64,000 nucleotides of DNA from Lewinellaceae bacterium (GTDB lineage: Bacteria > Bacteroidota > Bacteroidia > Chitinophagales > Saprospiraceae), in NCBI GenBank assembly GCA_020636355.1, contig JACJYB010000001.1, forward strand, positions 496,001-560,000, in the 5' to 3' direction. Every line of letters begins with the position of its first letter. Positions within the stretch are counted from its first letter, which is position 1. Position numbers and translations under genes: made by a program. Positions 19,679 through 27,474 of this stretch are shown one piece after another. The notes under the pieces were generated by a model. The model was not told the DNA's origin. It did not search any database and saw nothing but the letters and a program-made list of their open reading frames with translations.

Positions 19679-20443
19679 ATGATGCACAGCTCTTCACCGC
19701 CGATATTGCATGCAGTTATTATTGATGACGAAATGGCTAGTCGTAAATCCCTGGCAAATTTGGTTGAAAAATATTGCGAGGGAATTGAAATAACCGGGAT
19801 GGCGGATGGCGTGGAAAGCGGCCATGAGGCCATTCAGGCACTGGAACCGGATCTGGTTTTTCTTGATATTCAGCTCAGGGACGGGACTGGCTTTGATTTG
19901 CTTGAACGTCAACGTAGTGCCAGTTTTCAAGTGATTTTTACGACAGCGTATAACGAATATGCCATTCGTGCTTTTAAATTCAGCGCGATCGATTACCTAT
20001 TAAAGCCAATCGATTTTGAAGAATTGGAAAATGCTGTGAGACGCGCTGTACATCAAAGAAGGCAATATTCCAAGGCGACTATTTCGCCGATTATCGAGCG
20101 ATTGCGCACATTTAATCACAACAACCCTACCATTACCATCCCCACAGAAGAAACCATCGAATATTTGAAAGTTTCGGATATCGTAAGATTGGAAGCGCAC
20201 TCTTCTTATACGATCTTGCATGTTATGGATGGAAAACGAATTGTTTCCAGTAAAACATTAAAGACGTATGAAGGGCTGCTAAATGAATTTCAGTTTTTCC
20301 GTACGCACCAATCCCATCTGATTAACACGAAACGTATACGGCGGTATTTAAGAAGGGAAAATGCCATAGAAATGAATGACGGCTCCTTGATTCCGTTATC
20401 CAGAAGAAGAAGGGATCTTTTCTTTCAGTTGGATGTGTCGTAA
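19679..20443 (+). CDS. LytTR family DNA-binding response regulator
   Basis: A 254-residue regulator with an intact receiver domain (acidic pair D16-D17, phospho-acceptor D63 in VFLDIQLRDGTGF, conserved Lys109 in YLLKPID). The C-terminal LytTR domain spans about residues 140-254 (LKVSDIVRLEAHSSYTILHV, FFRTHQSHLINTKRIRR, GSLIPLSRRRRDLF). ATG directly follows the kinase stop codon, so the two proteins are made together; the kinase upstream is its cognate partner. LytTR regulators bind paired imperfect direct repeats; I did not find a clear pair upstream of 3404 or 16643. The gene converges on the arylsulfotransferase gene 47 bp away. Confidence 0.93.
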   Translation: MMHSSSPPILHAVIIDDEMASRKSLANLVEKYCEGIEITGMADGVESGHEAIQALEPDLVFLDIQLRDGTGFDLLERQRSASFQVIFTTAYNEYAIRAFKFSAIDYLLKPIDFEELENAVRRAVHQRRQYSKATISPIIERLRTFNHNNPTITIPTEETIEYLKVSDIVRLEAHSSYTILHVMDGKRIVSSKTLKTYEGLLNEFQFFRTHQSHLINTKRIRRYLRRENAIEMNDGSLIPLSRRRRDLFFQLDVS

Positions 20444-20490
20444 TCTGCGATTGATGTACGGCAGTTATTCCATCGTTCCAATTGATTTTC

Positions 20491-22173
20491 TTACCGGCTG
20501 ATCAATACGCTTTGCGGAATATACCCCGGAATTTGGATGATATACCATCCGTTTTCCAGACGGGATACATCCAGATCCAGCGATTGGTTTTCCATACGGT
20601 AATGCATCACTTCACGACCAAGCGCGTCGTAAATGCGGACAGCATTCCTCTCCGCTTTTGGCAACTCGATATGGATGGCGTTGGAAGCCGGGTTTGGATA
20701 CAAAGCGCTCCATTCTTTCAGGATTTCCTGGCGCCGGGTTATGCTGCAATCGGTCGTGAAGATGTCCTGGATTTCCAGTGGGCCCTGAGGGGTCAGATCC
20801 TGACCAGCGAACCCGGCAAAATCGGTAGCATACCGGGTTGCCCGAAAGATCAGATTGGCATTTAATCCGCTGACAACCGGTATGGTGTCACTCTGTGCCA
20901 TCGCGCCGGTATGAATGATTGGATTGATGTATTCCCAAACCGTTTGTCCTTCCGGGTCGATCTCCAGGATTCGTCCATTAATCCCGGAGACAATCAGTGT
21001 ATTTCCGTTGGGGAGACGTTGACCATTAGAGAGAATGGGTGAGAAAAGAGAAGTCGGAGGCTCAGCGCGATAGGACCATTCCGCGGCAGCAGGTCCGTAA
21101 GCTATCCCCGGGATGTAGACATATTGCCCCAGCGAATAATTATCAATCGGTGGATTGATGATGTCTACCGAGGAATATACGCCATCGAGATGCGGTCCGT
21201 TGTTAAAAAACAGGATTTTGCCGGCATCATTTAGTCCCTGAGGGATCCACTTTACCGAGTGCGAGCCGAACATCTTCTGGTCCGCAGCAGTGCCGTGATC
21301 GTAATTCTGGGGGTTGCCCCAGCGGTAAAGGAAGTCACCTCCGTGGAGACTGTTCCCGCCGGCATGCCCGGACGCTTGTGCGGTAGAAGTACTGTGATCG
21401 ATAACAAACAATTCATTGATGAAAGGAGAGCTGAACAGGATCTGATTCATCATCGGGTTGTAATCGATGGTATTTACATGCAGCCAGTTGGCTCCTCCGG
21501 TGGCTGTCTGTCCGCCACTCAGGTTGATGTCCAGGAGTTCAGGATGCTCTGCAATAACACCGTAATTCATTTTCGTCGAGTCGAAGTCCTGGATCAGATG
21601 GTCCCAGAGGTGCCACTGCCAGACAATGCTATCCATCTCAGGATCTACTTCAACAATGGTTTCTGACCAAAGGACTCCGTCGGGTAGCTTGGTCGTGTCG
21701 CGGCCGGCAGCAATTGCTTCTTCCCTGGTTTTTAATTCCCATGCAGGGAAAATGACATGGCCATTGGGCAATACCTTAAAATCGTGGTGCATGCGATGCA
21801 GACTGTCCGAATAACGGAATTCCCAGACCACGTTGCTATCCCAGTCCAATTCCTGGACTAATTCACCCCCGCCAGCAAAGACGAAATTAGGGTTGGCGTT
21901 TATAGCTGTATTGGAGGTCCGCATCAGGTGCCCGTTGGCCAACAAATCCACCGAGGCAGCCGGAAAATAATTTCCGGTCCATTGATGGACGCTGCTTCCG
22001 CAATTGTCAATCAGATAAACGGTTTTGGAAAAGAAAGGAGCAAATAAAGTATAGCCGTTAAAGGAATTTGATTGATACTGTTGCAGTCCGATGGCCGAAG
22101 CAATATCCTGACCATGAAGTGCGGTGCCGAGTATTGTGATGGATAGCGAACAGACGAGTAAAAATTTTTTCAT
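20491..22173 (-). CDS. Aryl-sulfate sulfotransferase family protein with T9SS sorting domain
   Basis: A 560-residue exported protein (signal peptide MKKFLLVCSLSITILGTALHGQ). Residues about 25-450 follow the ASST/arylsulfotransferase propeller pattern: NGYTLFAPFFSKTVYLIDNCGSSVHQW, ANGHLMRTSNTA, GGELVQELDWDSNVVWEF, HHDFKVLPNGHVIFPAWE, LHVNTIDYNP and LPNGNTLIVSGINGRILEIDPEGQTVWEYINP. ASST enzymes move sulfate between phenols in the periplasm; many Bacteroidota members of this fold have uncertain activity. Residues about 488-560 are a T9SS type A sorting domain (LYPNPASNAIHIELP, RLENGWYIIQI), so this protein is sent to the cell surface or outside. A good -7 element lies 26 bp upstream of its start. 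Confidence 0.85.
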   Translation of the reverse strand: MKKFLLVCSLSITILGTALHGQDIASAIGLQQYQSNSFNGYTLFAPFFSKTVYLIDNCGSSVHQWTGNYFPAASVDLLANGHLMRTSNTAINANPNFVFAGGGELVQELDWDSNVVWEFRYSDSLHRMHHDFKVLPNGHVIFPAWELKTREEAIAAGRDTTKLPDGVLWSETIVEVDPEMDSIVWQWHLWDHLIQDFDSTKMNYGVIAEHPELLDINLSGGQTATGGANWLHVNTIDYNPMMNQILFSSPFINELFVIDHSTSTAQASGHAGGNSLHGGDFLYRWGNPQNYDHGTAADQKMFGSHSVKWIPQGLNDAGKILFFNNGPHLDGVYSSVDIINPPIDNYSLGQYVYIPGIAYGPAAAEWSYRAEPPTSLFSPILSNGQRLPNGNTLIVSGINGRILEIDPEGQTVWEYINPIIHTGAMAQSDTIPVVSGLNANLIFRATRYATDFAGFAGQDLTPQGPLEIQDIFTTDCSITRRQEILKEWSALYPNPASNAIHIELPKAERNAVRIYDALGREVMHYRMENQSLDLDVSRLENGWYIIQIPGYIPQSVLISR

Positions 22174-22198
22174 ACGAACGGTGTAAACAATTGTTCCG

Positions 22199-22206
22199 CA
22201 AATCTA
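22199..22206 (-). promoter_or_regulatory. Bacteroidota -7 element upstream of the arylsulfotransferase gene
   Basis: On the minus strand the sequence is TAGATTTG, a full match to the Bacteroidota consensus TAnnTTTG, 26 bp upstream of the start codon at 22173. A TTG lies further upstream but the spacing to it is short. A 10-bp palindrome (AACAATTGTT) sits between the element and the start. Confidence 0.45.
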
Positions 22207-22248
22207 CAAATTATGGTCAATCAAGCGAACCAGGCCAATGCGAACAAA

Positions 22249-22277
22249 AAAAGGTGACCGGAATCCGATCACCTTTT
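22249..22277 (-). terminator. Rho-independent terminator for the haem-protein gene
   Basis: Read on the minus strand, AAAAGGTGA and TCACCTTTT (22277-22269 and 22257-22249) form a 9-bp stem with an 11-nt loop, followed by a T-rich run (TTTTTTTG). It lies 30 bp beyond the stop codon at 22307, so it terminates the haem-binding protein gene before the arylsulfotransferase promoter. Confidence 0.75.
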
Positions 22278-22306
22278 ATCTTTTAAAATGTATGGTTTGA
22301 ATCTGG

Positions 22307-22705
22307 TTATTTACTCAGCTTACCGGCCATTTTATTCGCCCATTTCGATAGAAGCGCTGTTTCCGAATCGGTTAGTTTTTTGTCCGGACTGCGGTCCAGG
22401 AACATCTTGGGAGGCATCGATCCTTCCTCAAGTACTTTGGCGATATCTTTCATTTTCATAGCCTGATCAGCCATGGACAATCCAGCCAATCCATCCCAGT
22501 CCAATTTGGCTTTTGATTTGTCACCGCGGGCATTTGGGTTATGGCAACCGTAACACTTGTCCTGGATGACGGCATTTACCTTTTTAGGGATCTTGAATTT
22601 GCCCATAGCCATTTCGGCCGAGGAGGTGCCATGATCAAAAGTGAATGCGAAAACCAAAAAGCTGCTGAGGATTGCGACCACAGCGAAAGCGAAATTTCTT
22701 TTCAT
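22307..22705 (-). CDS. Haem-binding (cytochrome c-like) periplasmic protein
   Basis: A 132-residue protein with an N-terminal signal peptide (MKRNFAFAVVAILSSFLVFAFTFD) and one CxxCH haem motif, CYGCH at residues 51-55. A run of conserved residues follows (NPNARGDKSKAKLDWDGLAGLS) and then GSMPPKMFL, in which Met97 or Met101 could be the sixth haem ligand. This is the haem-binding domain seen in many Bacteroidota small cytochromes and fused to DUF/PSD1-type proteins. It probably shuttles electrons in the periplasm. It is flanked by its own terminator and has no operon partner; the neighbours on both sides are unrelated in function. Confidence 0.85.
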   Translation of the reverse strand: MKRNFAFAVVAILSSFLVFAFTFDHGTSSAEMAMGKFKIPKKVNAVIQDKCYGCHNPNARGDKSKAKLDWDGLAGLSMADQAMKMKDIAKVLEEGSMPPKMFLDRSPDKKLTDSETALLSKWANKMAGKLSK

Positions 22706-22858
22706 GGTTTGTTGTTTTTGTGCATTAAGTGACTTACGCCAGCGTATAACAGCGATTCATCACCCTTAAATATAAAAAAACGATTGACTTGGCACAATTT
22801 GAATTTGCCGGCCGGGCAAACCGGATAGCTCAATCGTTATTGCCGATCAGCTTCCGGC

Positions 22859-24055
22859 TCAAACGGCTAACTGACCCAGAGCATCGGCCAACATGGATAT
22901 TTCTTCCTCCGTATTATAATAGTGTACGGATGCCCGGTTGACCATGGAAAGACCTTTTCGGTGCATATCGAGGTAACTGCTGGCGGCGGGACTTAAAGAG
23001 GTGTTGATGTGCTGCCGGCCTAATGCTTCCTTAATCTCTTTCGGATGATGGTCCGCAACCGTGAAGCTGATAATCCCTCCCAGGTAGGCTCCGCGATCAT
23101 GCAGGGTAACACCGGGAATCTCATTCAGCGCCTGGCGCAGATACTTTGAAAGGTAATGAATCCTTTGCCAGATAAATTCCGGTCCAAGCTTGTTGGCATA
23201 AGTCATCGCAGCATAAAGACCCATCATATTGCTGTAGGAAACCTCCCATTGTTCAAACATTTTTGCGGTATGTTCCATTTCAAAGGAGTCGATTCCGGAC
23301 CAGGTCGAAGAGTGCATGTCGAGCCAGGGTGGATTTATCTTTGAGAGGATGGACGGCTTTACATAAAGAAAACCGAAGCCCCGCGGTCCCCGCAAATATT
23401 TCCTGCTGGTGGCGCATAAAAAGTCACAACCGATCTCCTGAACATCGAGAGGCAGTTGACCGGCCGTCTGACAGGCGTCGACCAGGTAGGGTATTCCATA
23501 TTGTTGAGCCACCTGACCTACACCGGCCACATCGTAAATGATCCCGCTGTTGGTGGGCATATGGGTAACGGCAATTAATCTTGTATTGGCTTGAATTTGC
23601 CTTGCAAAATCGTTAGGGTCAACCCTGCCATTTTCATCCGAAGCAACTACCTGGATTTCGATATCCCACTTGGTTTTTAGCCACAGGTAATTGAGGTAAT
23701 TGTTGCCGTATTCGATGTCCGAAGTAAGGATTACATCACCGGGTTTCCAATCAAAGGCGTATAAGACCCGGTTGAAACTGGAAGAAGCATTTTCGGTCAA
23801 GGCGACATCTTCCGGATTGGACCGGATCAGACTGGCCAGTTCCTGGTGGAGCTGCTTGAACTGGTCAGCATATGCAGCCATGACCTCGTAGCCACCATGG
23901 AGCGCTTCCTGCTCCTGATAATTACTGATCGCTTCCAATGTTTGCCGGGTCGGCAGGGCACAGCCTGCATTGTTAAAATGAAGGACGTGGTTGGTGCCTG
24001 GGGTGTCTGCCCTCAGTCTGTCAATAGAAATCTCCGCTGAATTCATAACCGGCAA
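22859..24055 (-). CDS. Class V aminotransferase-fold PLP enzyme
   Basis: A 398-residue cytosolic enzyme of the cysteine desulfurase/class V aminotransferase fold. Visible blocks are HFNNAGCALPTRQTLEA, TENASSSFNRVLYAF (cofactor phosphate contact), IAVTHMPTNSGIIYDVAGVG with His165, LVDACQTAGQLPLDV (Asp193 and Gln196 contact the PLP ring) and ATSRKYLRGPRGFGFLYV, in which Lys219 is the Schiff-base lysine. The RGPRG form and the absence of a Cys loop like that of IscS/SufS argue against an Fe-S desulfurase; isopenicillin-N-epimerase-like or kynureninase-like members are similar. ATG at 24046 is an alternative start. Substrate unknown. Confidence 0.85.
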   Translation of the reverse strand: MPVMNSAEISIDRLRADTPGTNHVLHFNNAGCALPTRQTLEAISNYQEQEALHGGYEVMAAYADQFKQLHQELASLIRSNPEDVALTENASSSFNRVLYAFDWKPGDVILTSDIEYGNNYLNYLWLKTKWDIEIQVVASDENGRVDPNDFARQIQANTRLIAVTHMPTNSGIIYDVAGVGQVAQQYGIPYLVDACQTAGQLPLDVQEIGCDFLCATSRKYLRGPRGFGFLYVKPSILSKINPPWLDMHSSTWSGIDSFEMEHTAKMFEQWEVSYSNMMGLYAAMTYANKLGPEFIWQRIHYLSKYLRQALNEIPGVTLHDRGAYLGGIISFTVADHHPKEIKEALGRQHINTSLSPAASSYLDMHRKGLSMVNRASVHYYNTEEEISMLADALGQLAV

Positions 24056-24132
24056 GATACAAATTTGATGAGGTGATTCATCCAGACCATTTATTTATCG
24101 AATGCCACGAAATAACCGTTTCGAAAAAAGGG

Positions 24133-24162
24133 TTGAAATGTAGCGTTATCCTTTTATTTTTG
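24133..24162 (+). promoter_or_regulatory. Promoter of tRNA-Ser
   Basis: TTG at 24133-24135 and TATTTTTG at 24155-24162 match the Bacteroidota -33 and -7 elements with a 19-bp spacer, close to the expected spacing. The mature tRNA begins 17 nt after the -7 element. This is the best-formed promoter seen in the window. Confidence 0.7.
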
Positions 24163-24178
24163 CTTCTGTAATTCGAAA

Positions 24179-24267
<89 letters not shown>

Positions 24268-24270
24268 TCA

Positions 24271-24308
24271 GCCCGCCGAAGCTTAGCGAAGGCGGGCCAT
24301 TTATTTTT
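24271..24308 (+). terminator. Terminator hairpin after tRNA-Ser
   Basis: GCCCGCC at 24271-24277 and GGCGGGC at 24291-24297 form a GC-rich 7-bp stem; a short inner GC/GC pairing is possible in the loop. It is followed by CATTTATTTTTT. It starts five bases after the tRNA end. The loop GAAGCTTAGCGAA with this stem resembles hairpins dispersed in some bacterial genomes, but only this copy was seen here. Confidence 0.7.
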
Positions 24309-24398
24309 TACAAATAATTGATTTACCCAAGAATTACTCCATTAAGATAGGCGATGGCGAACGCAGTCCGCTCCACACTGCGGTCTGGTCCATTTTAG

Positions 24399-26207
24399 AT
24401 GGCGGATAAGCTGCTTTTTGCGTATATTCATAACAAACCCAGCTACATGCCCCTGGATACTCGCCAAAGCCCCATCATCAATTGCCATACGCACATCTTT
24501 ACCGGTGACCATATACCACCCTGGCTGGCCAAGACCTATTTGCCCTGGCCGGTGTACTATCTGGTATCTACACGTATGATCATTTGGCTTTTCCGGATGT
24601 ACTATTCCCGGGAATGGAGTCCCTATCGACTACAATTTCTGCCCTGGTACAAGCGTTGGCTGGGATTCAAAAACCGGCTATGGAGGATCATTCATGAGAC
24701 GAGGTTGTCAACAATTCTTTATTGGATCACCACCGGGTGGGTGGGATTGATGACGATCTACCTGCTGAAAGATTGGTTCTCTACCTGGTGGGAACCTTCG
24801 GGATATGTCCCGGATGCCTTGAACCAGGCCAGGATCTGGCTGGATGACCATCAATTCGTCTGGTTCCCACAAAAAAACATGTTCCGAATCCTCTGGATTG
24901 TGGTTGTTCTCGGTTTCTTCAAATCCGTTCGGAATCTGGTATTCAGCGTATCAGGCTTTATCTGGAATTTTCTGCGTACCCTACCCGGAAAGGAAACCAA
25001 GGCGATGGTTGAGCGCTATATCCTCCTTGGCCGTTTTGCGTTCTACCAGGATCAATCGAAAATTTTTGATAAGATGAGTAAGCAATATCCTCCGGGAAGT
25101 CAATTTGTCGTGCTACCCATGGATATGGCTTATATGCAGGCTGGCCAGACGAAGGAAGATTACCACGATCAGCTGGCAAAATTGTTGAAACTTAAGCAGA
25201 GTGCAATCTTCGGCAATCAGGTATTGCCATTTGTATTTATTGACCCACGCAGGATTACCGATGAACCGGATTTTTTACAGTATCAGATTAACCGCCATCG
25301 CGTCAAATTAAACGATTGCAAAGTCAAAACGTATTTTGAGAATTGGCAATTTACGGGAATCAAGATTTATCCTGCCTTGGGTTACTATCCATTTGATGAA
25401 CGTCTATTGCCCATCTGGAAATATGCCGCTGACCACCAGATCCCGATTATGACCCATTGTATTCGCGGTACCATTTATTATCGCGGGAAAAAAGATAAAG
25501 CCTGGGATTACCATCCGGTATTTGAGCAATCCATGGGCGAAGGGAATTACGAAAAGCTGGCTTTATTCGAACAGAAGAATATAGATTTTAGCGTCAACTT
25601 TACCCATCCGCTGAATTACCTGTGTCTGTTGGAGGAGCGGCTATTACGTAAAGTGGTGGCCCAGGCTCAGGATGACTGCATCCGGCAATTATTCGGGTAC
25701 CGGGATCTGGATACGCCGCTGGAAACCAACCTGAAAAATCTGAAAATTTGCTTTGGACATTTCGGGGGAGACGACGAATGGAACCGTTTCCTGGAGTCGG
25801 ACCGGTATAGCTACGCCCAGCAACTGGTCAACTATCCGGATCAGGGAGTCTTATTCCTCGACAATCACGACAACGAAGAAGAGCGGCCCGGGAAAATCGA
25901 ACAGCTCTGGCAGCACTGTGATTGGTACACGCTCATCTGCAGCATGATGCTTCAATTTCCAAATGTCTATGCCGATATTTCATACATCGTACACAATCCG
26001 CTCATCCAGCCTTTACTGATAGAAACCATTCAGGAGCATCACCCAAAGTGGCGGAACCGCGTCCTGTTCGGAACCGATTTTTATGTGGTCCGGAATCACA
26101 AATCGGAGAAAAATATTCTCATCGAGTTGCAAGCTGCCCTCGGACCGCATTTGTTTGATCTAATTGCACGGGAAAACCCCAAAAGCTATCTGATGACCAG
26201 CAAATGA
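24399..26207 (+). CDS. Amidohydrolase-2-like metal-dependent hydrolase with an inserted membrane region
   Basis: A 602-residue protein combining a TIM-barrel amidohydrolase with membrane segments. The metal-binding HxH (His30, His32 in INCHTHIFTG) is followed not by the barrel but by about 170 residues with three hydrophobic segments (about 50-68, 104-123 and 162-192). The barrel then resumes: QFVVLPMDMAYMQAG, FTGIKIYPALGYYPFDERLLPIW, IPIMTHCIRG with the third metal His, FGHFGGDDEW, and LFGTDFY with the catalytic Asp. All expected metal residues are therefore present. The insertion would place the enzyme at the inner membrane. ATG 24447 is an alternative start. The substrate is unknown; the family includes decarboxylases and lactonases. 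Confidence 0.8.
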   Translation: MADKLLFAYIHNKPSYMPLDTRQSPIINCHTHIFTGDHIPPWLAKTYLPWPVYYLVSTRMIIWLFRMYYSREWSPYRLQFLPWYKRWLGFKNRLWRIIHETRLSTILYWITTGWVGLMTIYLLKDWFSTWWEPSGYVPDALNQARIWLDDHQFVWFPQKNMFRILWIVVVLGFFKSVRNLVFSVSGFIWNFLRTLPGKETKAMVERYILLGRFAFYQDQSKIFDKMSKQYPPGSQFVVLPMDMAYMQAGQTKEDYHDQLAKLLKLKQSAIFGNQVLPFVFIDPRRITDEPDFLQYQINRHRVKLNDCKVKTYFENWQFTGIKIYPALGYYPFDERLLPIWKYAADHQIPIMTHCIRGTIYYRGKKDKAWDYHPVFEQSMGEGNYEKLALFEQKNIDFSVNFTHPLNYLCLLEERLLRKVVAQAQDDCIRQLFGYRDLDTPLETNLKNLKICFGHFGGDDEWNRFLESDRYSYAQQLVNYPDQGVLFLDNHDNEEERPGKIEQLWQHCDWYTLICSMMLQFPNVYADISYIVHNPLIQPLLIETIQEHHPKWRNRVLFGTDFYVVRNHKSEKNILIELQAALGPHLFDLIARENPKSYLMTSK

Positions 26208-26262
26208 TACCGGTTATTGCGACGAACAATCCGGATAAGCGTCCTTACCGGAAGAAAAAAAA

Positions 26263-26289
26263 TTGCCTTAGGATTAAACCTTATCTTTA
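26263..26289 (+). promoter_or_regulatory. Probable promoter of the His/Thr/Lys-rich exported protein
   Basis: TTG at 26263-26265 and TATCTTTA at 26282-26289 match the Bacteroidota -33 and -7 elements except for the last base (consensus TAnnTTTG), with a 16-bp spacer. The start codon is 31 bp downstream. Confidence 0.4.
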
Positions 26290-26320
26290 TTACGCCATCA
26301 AAGGGTGAAATAAACAAAAA

Positions 26321-27364
26321 ATGAAAACGCTTAATACCATGAAAAAATCAATCGTAGCCCTCGCTCTGCTCCTACTGGCATGGGGAATGCAAGCCCAGGA
26401 GGCGATGCAAGACTCAACCGGACTTCCAGGTGATAATTTTTCACTGGAAGGTGCTCTGGATCTCTTTAAAAACTCCAAAGACCTGGAAGATTTTGAAAAG
26501 AAACTGAACATGGAGGATTCCGGTATCAATAACCTGGACCTCAATGAAGACGGAGAGACGGATTACATCCGGGTGATCGACAATATGGATGGCGATGTGC
26601 ATGCCATTGTACTGCAGGCCGTTATTTCGAAAGACGAATCCCAGGATGTGGCAGTTGTAGAGATCGAAAAGACCGGAAAAGAAGAAGCAATCCTCCAAAT
26701 TGTGGGTGATGAAGACCTTTATGGTCCTGATGTATATGCCGAACCCTTTGAAGAAGATGGTTATGGCGGTAAAGGAGGCCCTGCTTATGATGACGCCATT
26801 GTGCGGGTTGTCGTTAACGTTTGGGTGTGGTCACCGGTACGATTTATCTATGCACCGCTGTATCGTCCCTGGGTTTCTCCCTGGTACTGGGGCTATTATC
26901 CGGGATGGTGGAGACCTTGGCATCCGGCACCCTGGTCCATCTACCACCGCAGAGTTATCGTGTACCGTCCCCATTATCACATCGTATCCACCCACCGTGT
27001 CGTCCATGCGCACCGGGTGTATACGCCACACCGTACTTCCTCTGTCACCGTCAAACGAAATATTACCGTTAATCGCAGTCGGCAAGTGGGGAATACCACC
27101 GTTACCCGCTCGACCACCGTGGGCACCAAACGCTCCTCTGATGGCACCAAAGCAGCCGGTGTAAAGAGATCCACGACCGTTACCAATAAAAATGGTGATC
27201 AAACCACGGTTAAAAAAAGAACCAATGCTGCCGGAGTTAAAAAGGAAGGAAATACAGTCACAACGGGCAGAAAAACAACGAAGACTGGCGTACAGAAAAG
27301 CGGTAATTCAGTGAAAGCCACCAAAAAGACCAAGACGGTCAAAACCAAACGCAAGAAAAATTAA
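26321..27364 (+). CDS. Exported protein with acidic N-terminal domain and basic low-complexity tail
   Basis: A 347-residue protein (341 if the second ATG at 26339 is used, which starts the signal peptide MKKSIVALALLLLAWGMQAQ). Residues about 45-140 form an acidic domain with a D-L-N-E-D-G-E-T-D-Y calcium-type loop, then HAIVLQAVISKDESQDVAVVEIEKTG; this module recurs in uncharacterised Bacteroidota proteins. Residues about 160-235 are rich in Trp, Tyr, Pro and His (WYWGYYPGWWRPWHPAPW). The last 110 residues are Thr/Lys/Val repeats (VKRSTTVTNKNGDQTTVKKR) with a strongly basic end. The pI therefore switches from acidic to basic along the chain. It has its own promoter and terminator. Envelope role only inferred. 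Confidence 0.75.
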   Translation: MKTLNTMKKSIVALALLLLAWGMQAQEAMQDSTGLPGDNFSLEGALDLFKNSKDLEDFEKKLNMEDSGINNLDLNEDGETDYIRVIDNMDGDVHAIVLQAVISKDESQDVAVVEIEKTGKEEAILQIVGDEDLYGPDVYAEPFEEDGYGGKGGPAYDDAIVRVVVNVWVWSPVRFIYAPLYRPWVSPWYWGYYPGWWRPWHPAPWSIYHRRVIVYRPHYHIVSTHRVVHAHRVYTPHRTSSVTVKRNITVNRSRQVGNTTVTRSTTVGTKRSSDGTKAAGVKRSTTVTNKNGDQTTVKKRTNAAGVKKEGNTVTTGRKTTKTGVQKSGNSVKATKKTKTVKTKRKKN

Positions 27365-27411
27365 TTCCAGGAATACACTATAAGGTCACCAACTTTTTTG
27401 TAGCAATAGTG

Positions 27412-27447
27412 GAGGCTGGCATTGGGAAATGTCAGCCTCTATTTTTT
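27412..27447 (+). terminator. Rho-independent terminator
   Basis: GAGGCTGGCATT (27412-27423) and AATGTCAGCCTC (27428-27439) form a 12-bp stem with one G-T pair and a GGGA tetraloop, followed by TATTTTTTAT. It lies 48 bp after the stop of the basic-tail protein and 28 bp before the convergent creatininase gene end. Confidence 0.88.
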
Positions 27448-27474
27448 ATCCTGCTTGCTTCCCCCATTTAATGG

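Noticed and set aside
20482..20865. 127-codon plus-strand ORF antisense to the arylsulfotransferase C-terminus
   Set aside because: The opposite frame carries a clear T9SS sorting domain; this frame has none.
22859..24055. Calling the class V enzyme a cysteine desulfurase
   Set aside because: The fold matches but there is no Cys-containing active loop of IscS/SufS type, and no Fe-S genes lie nearby.
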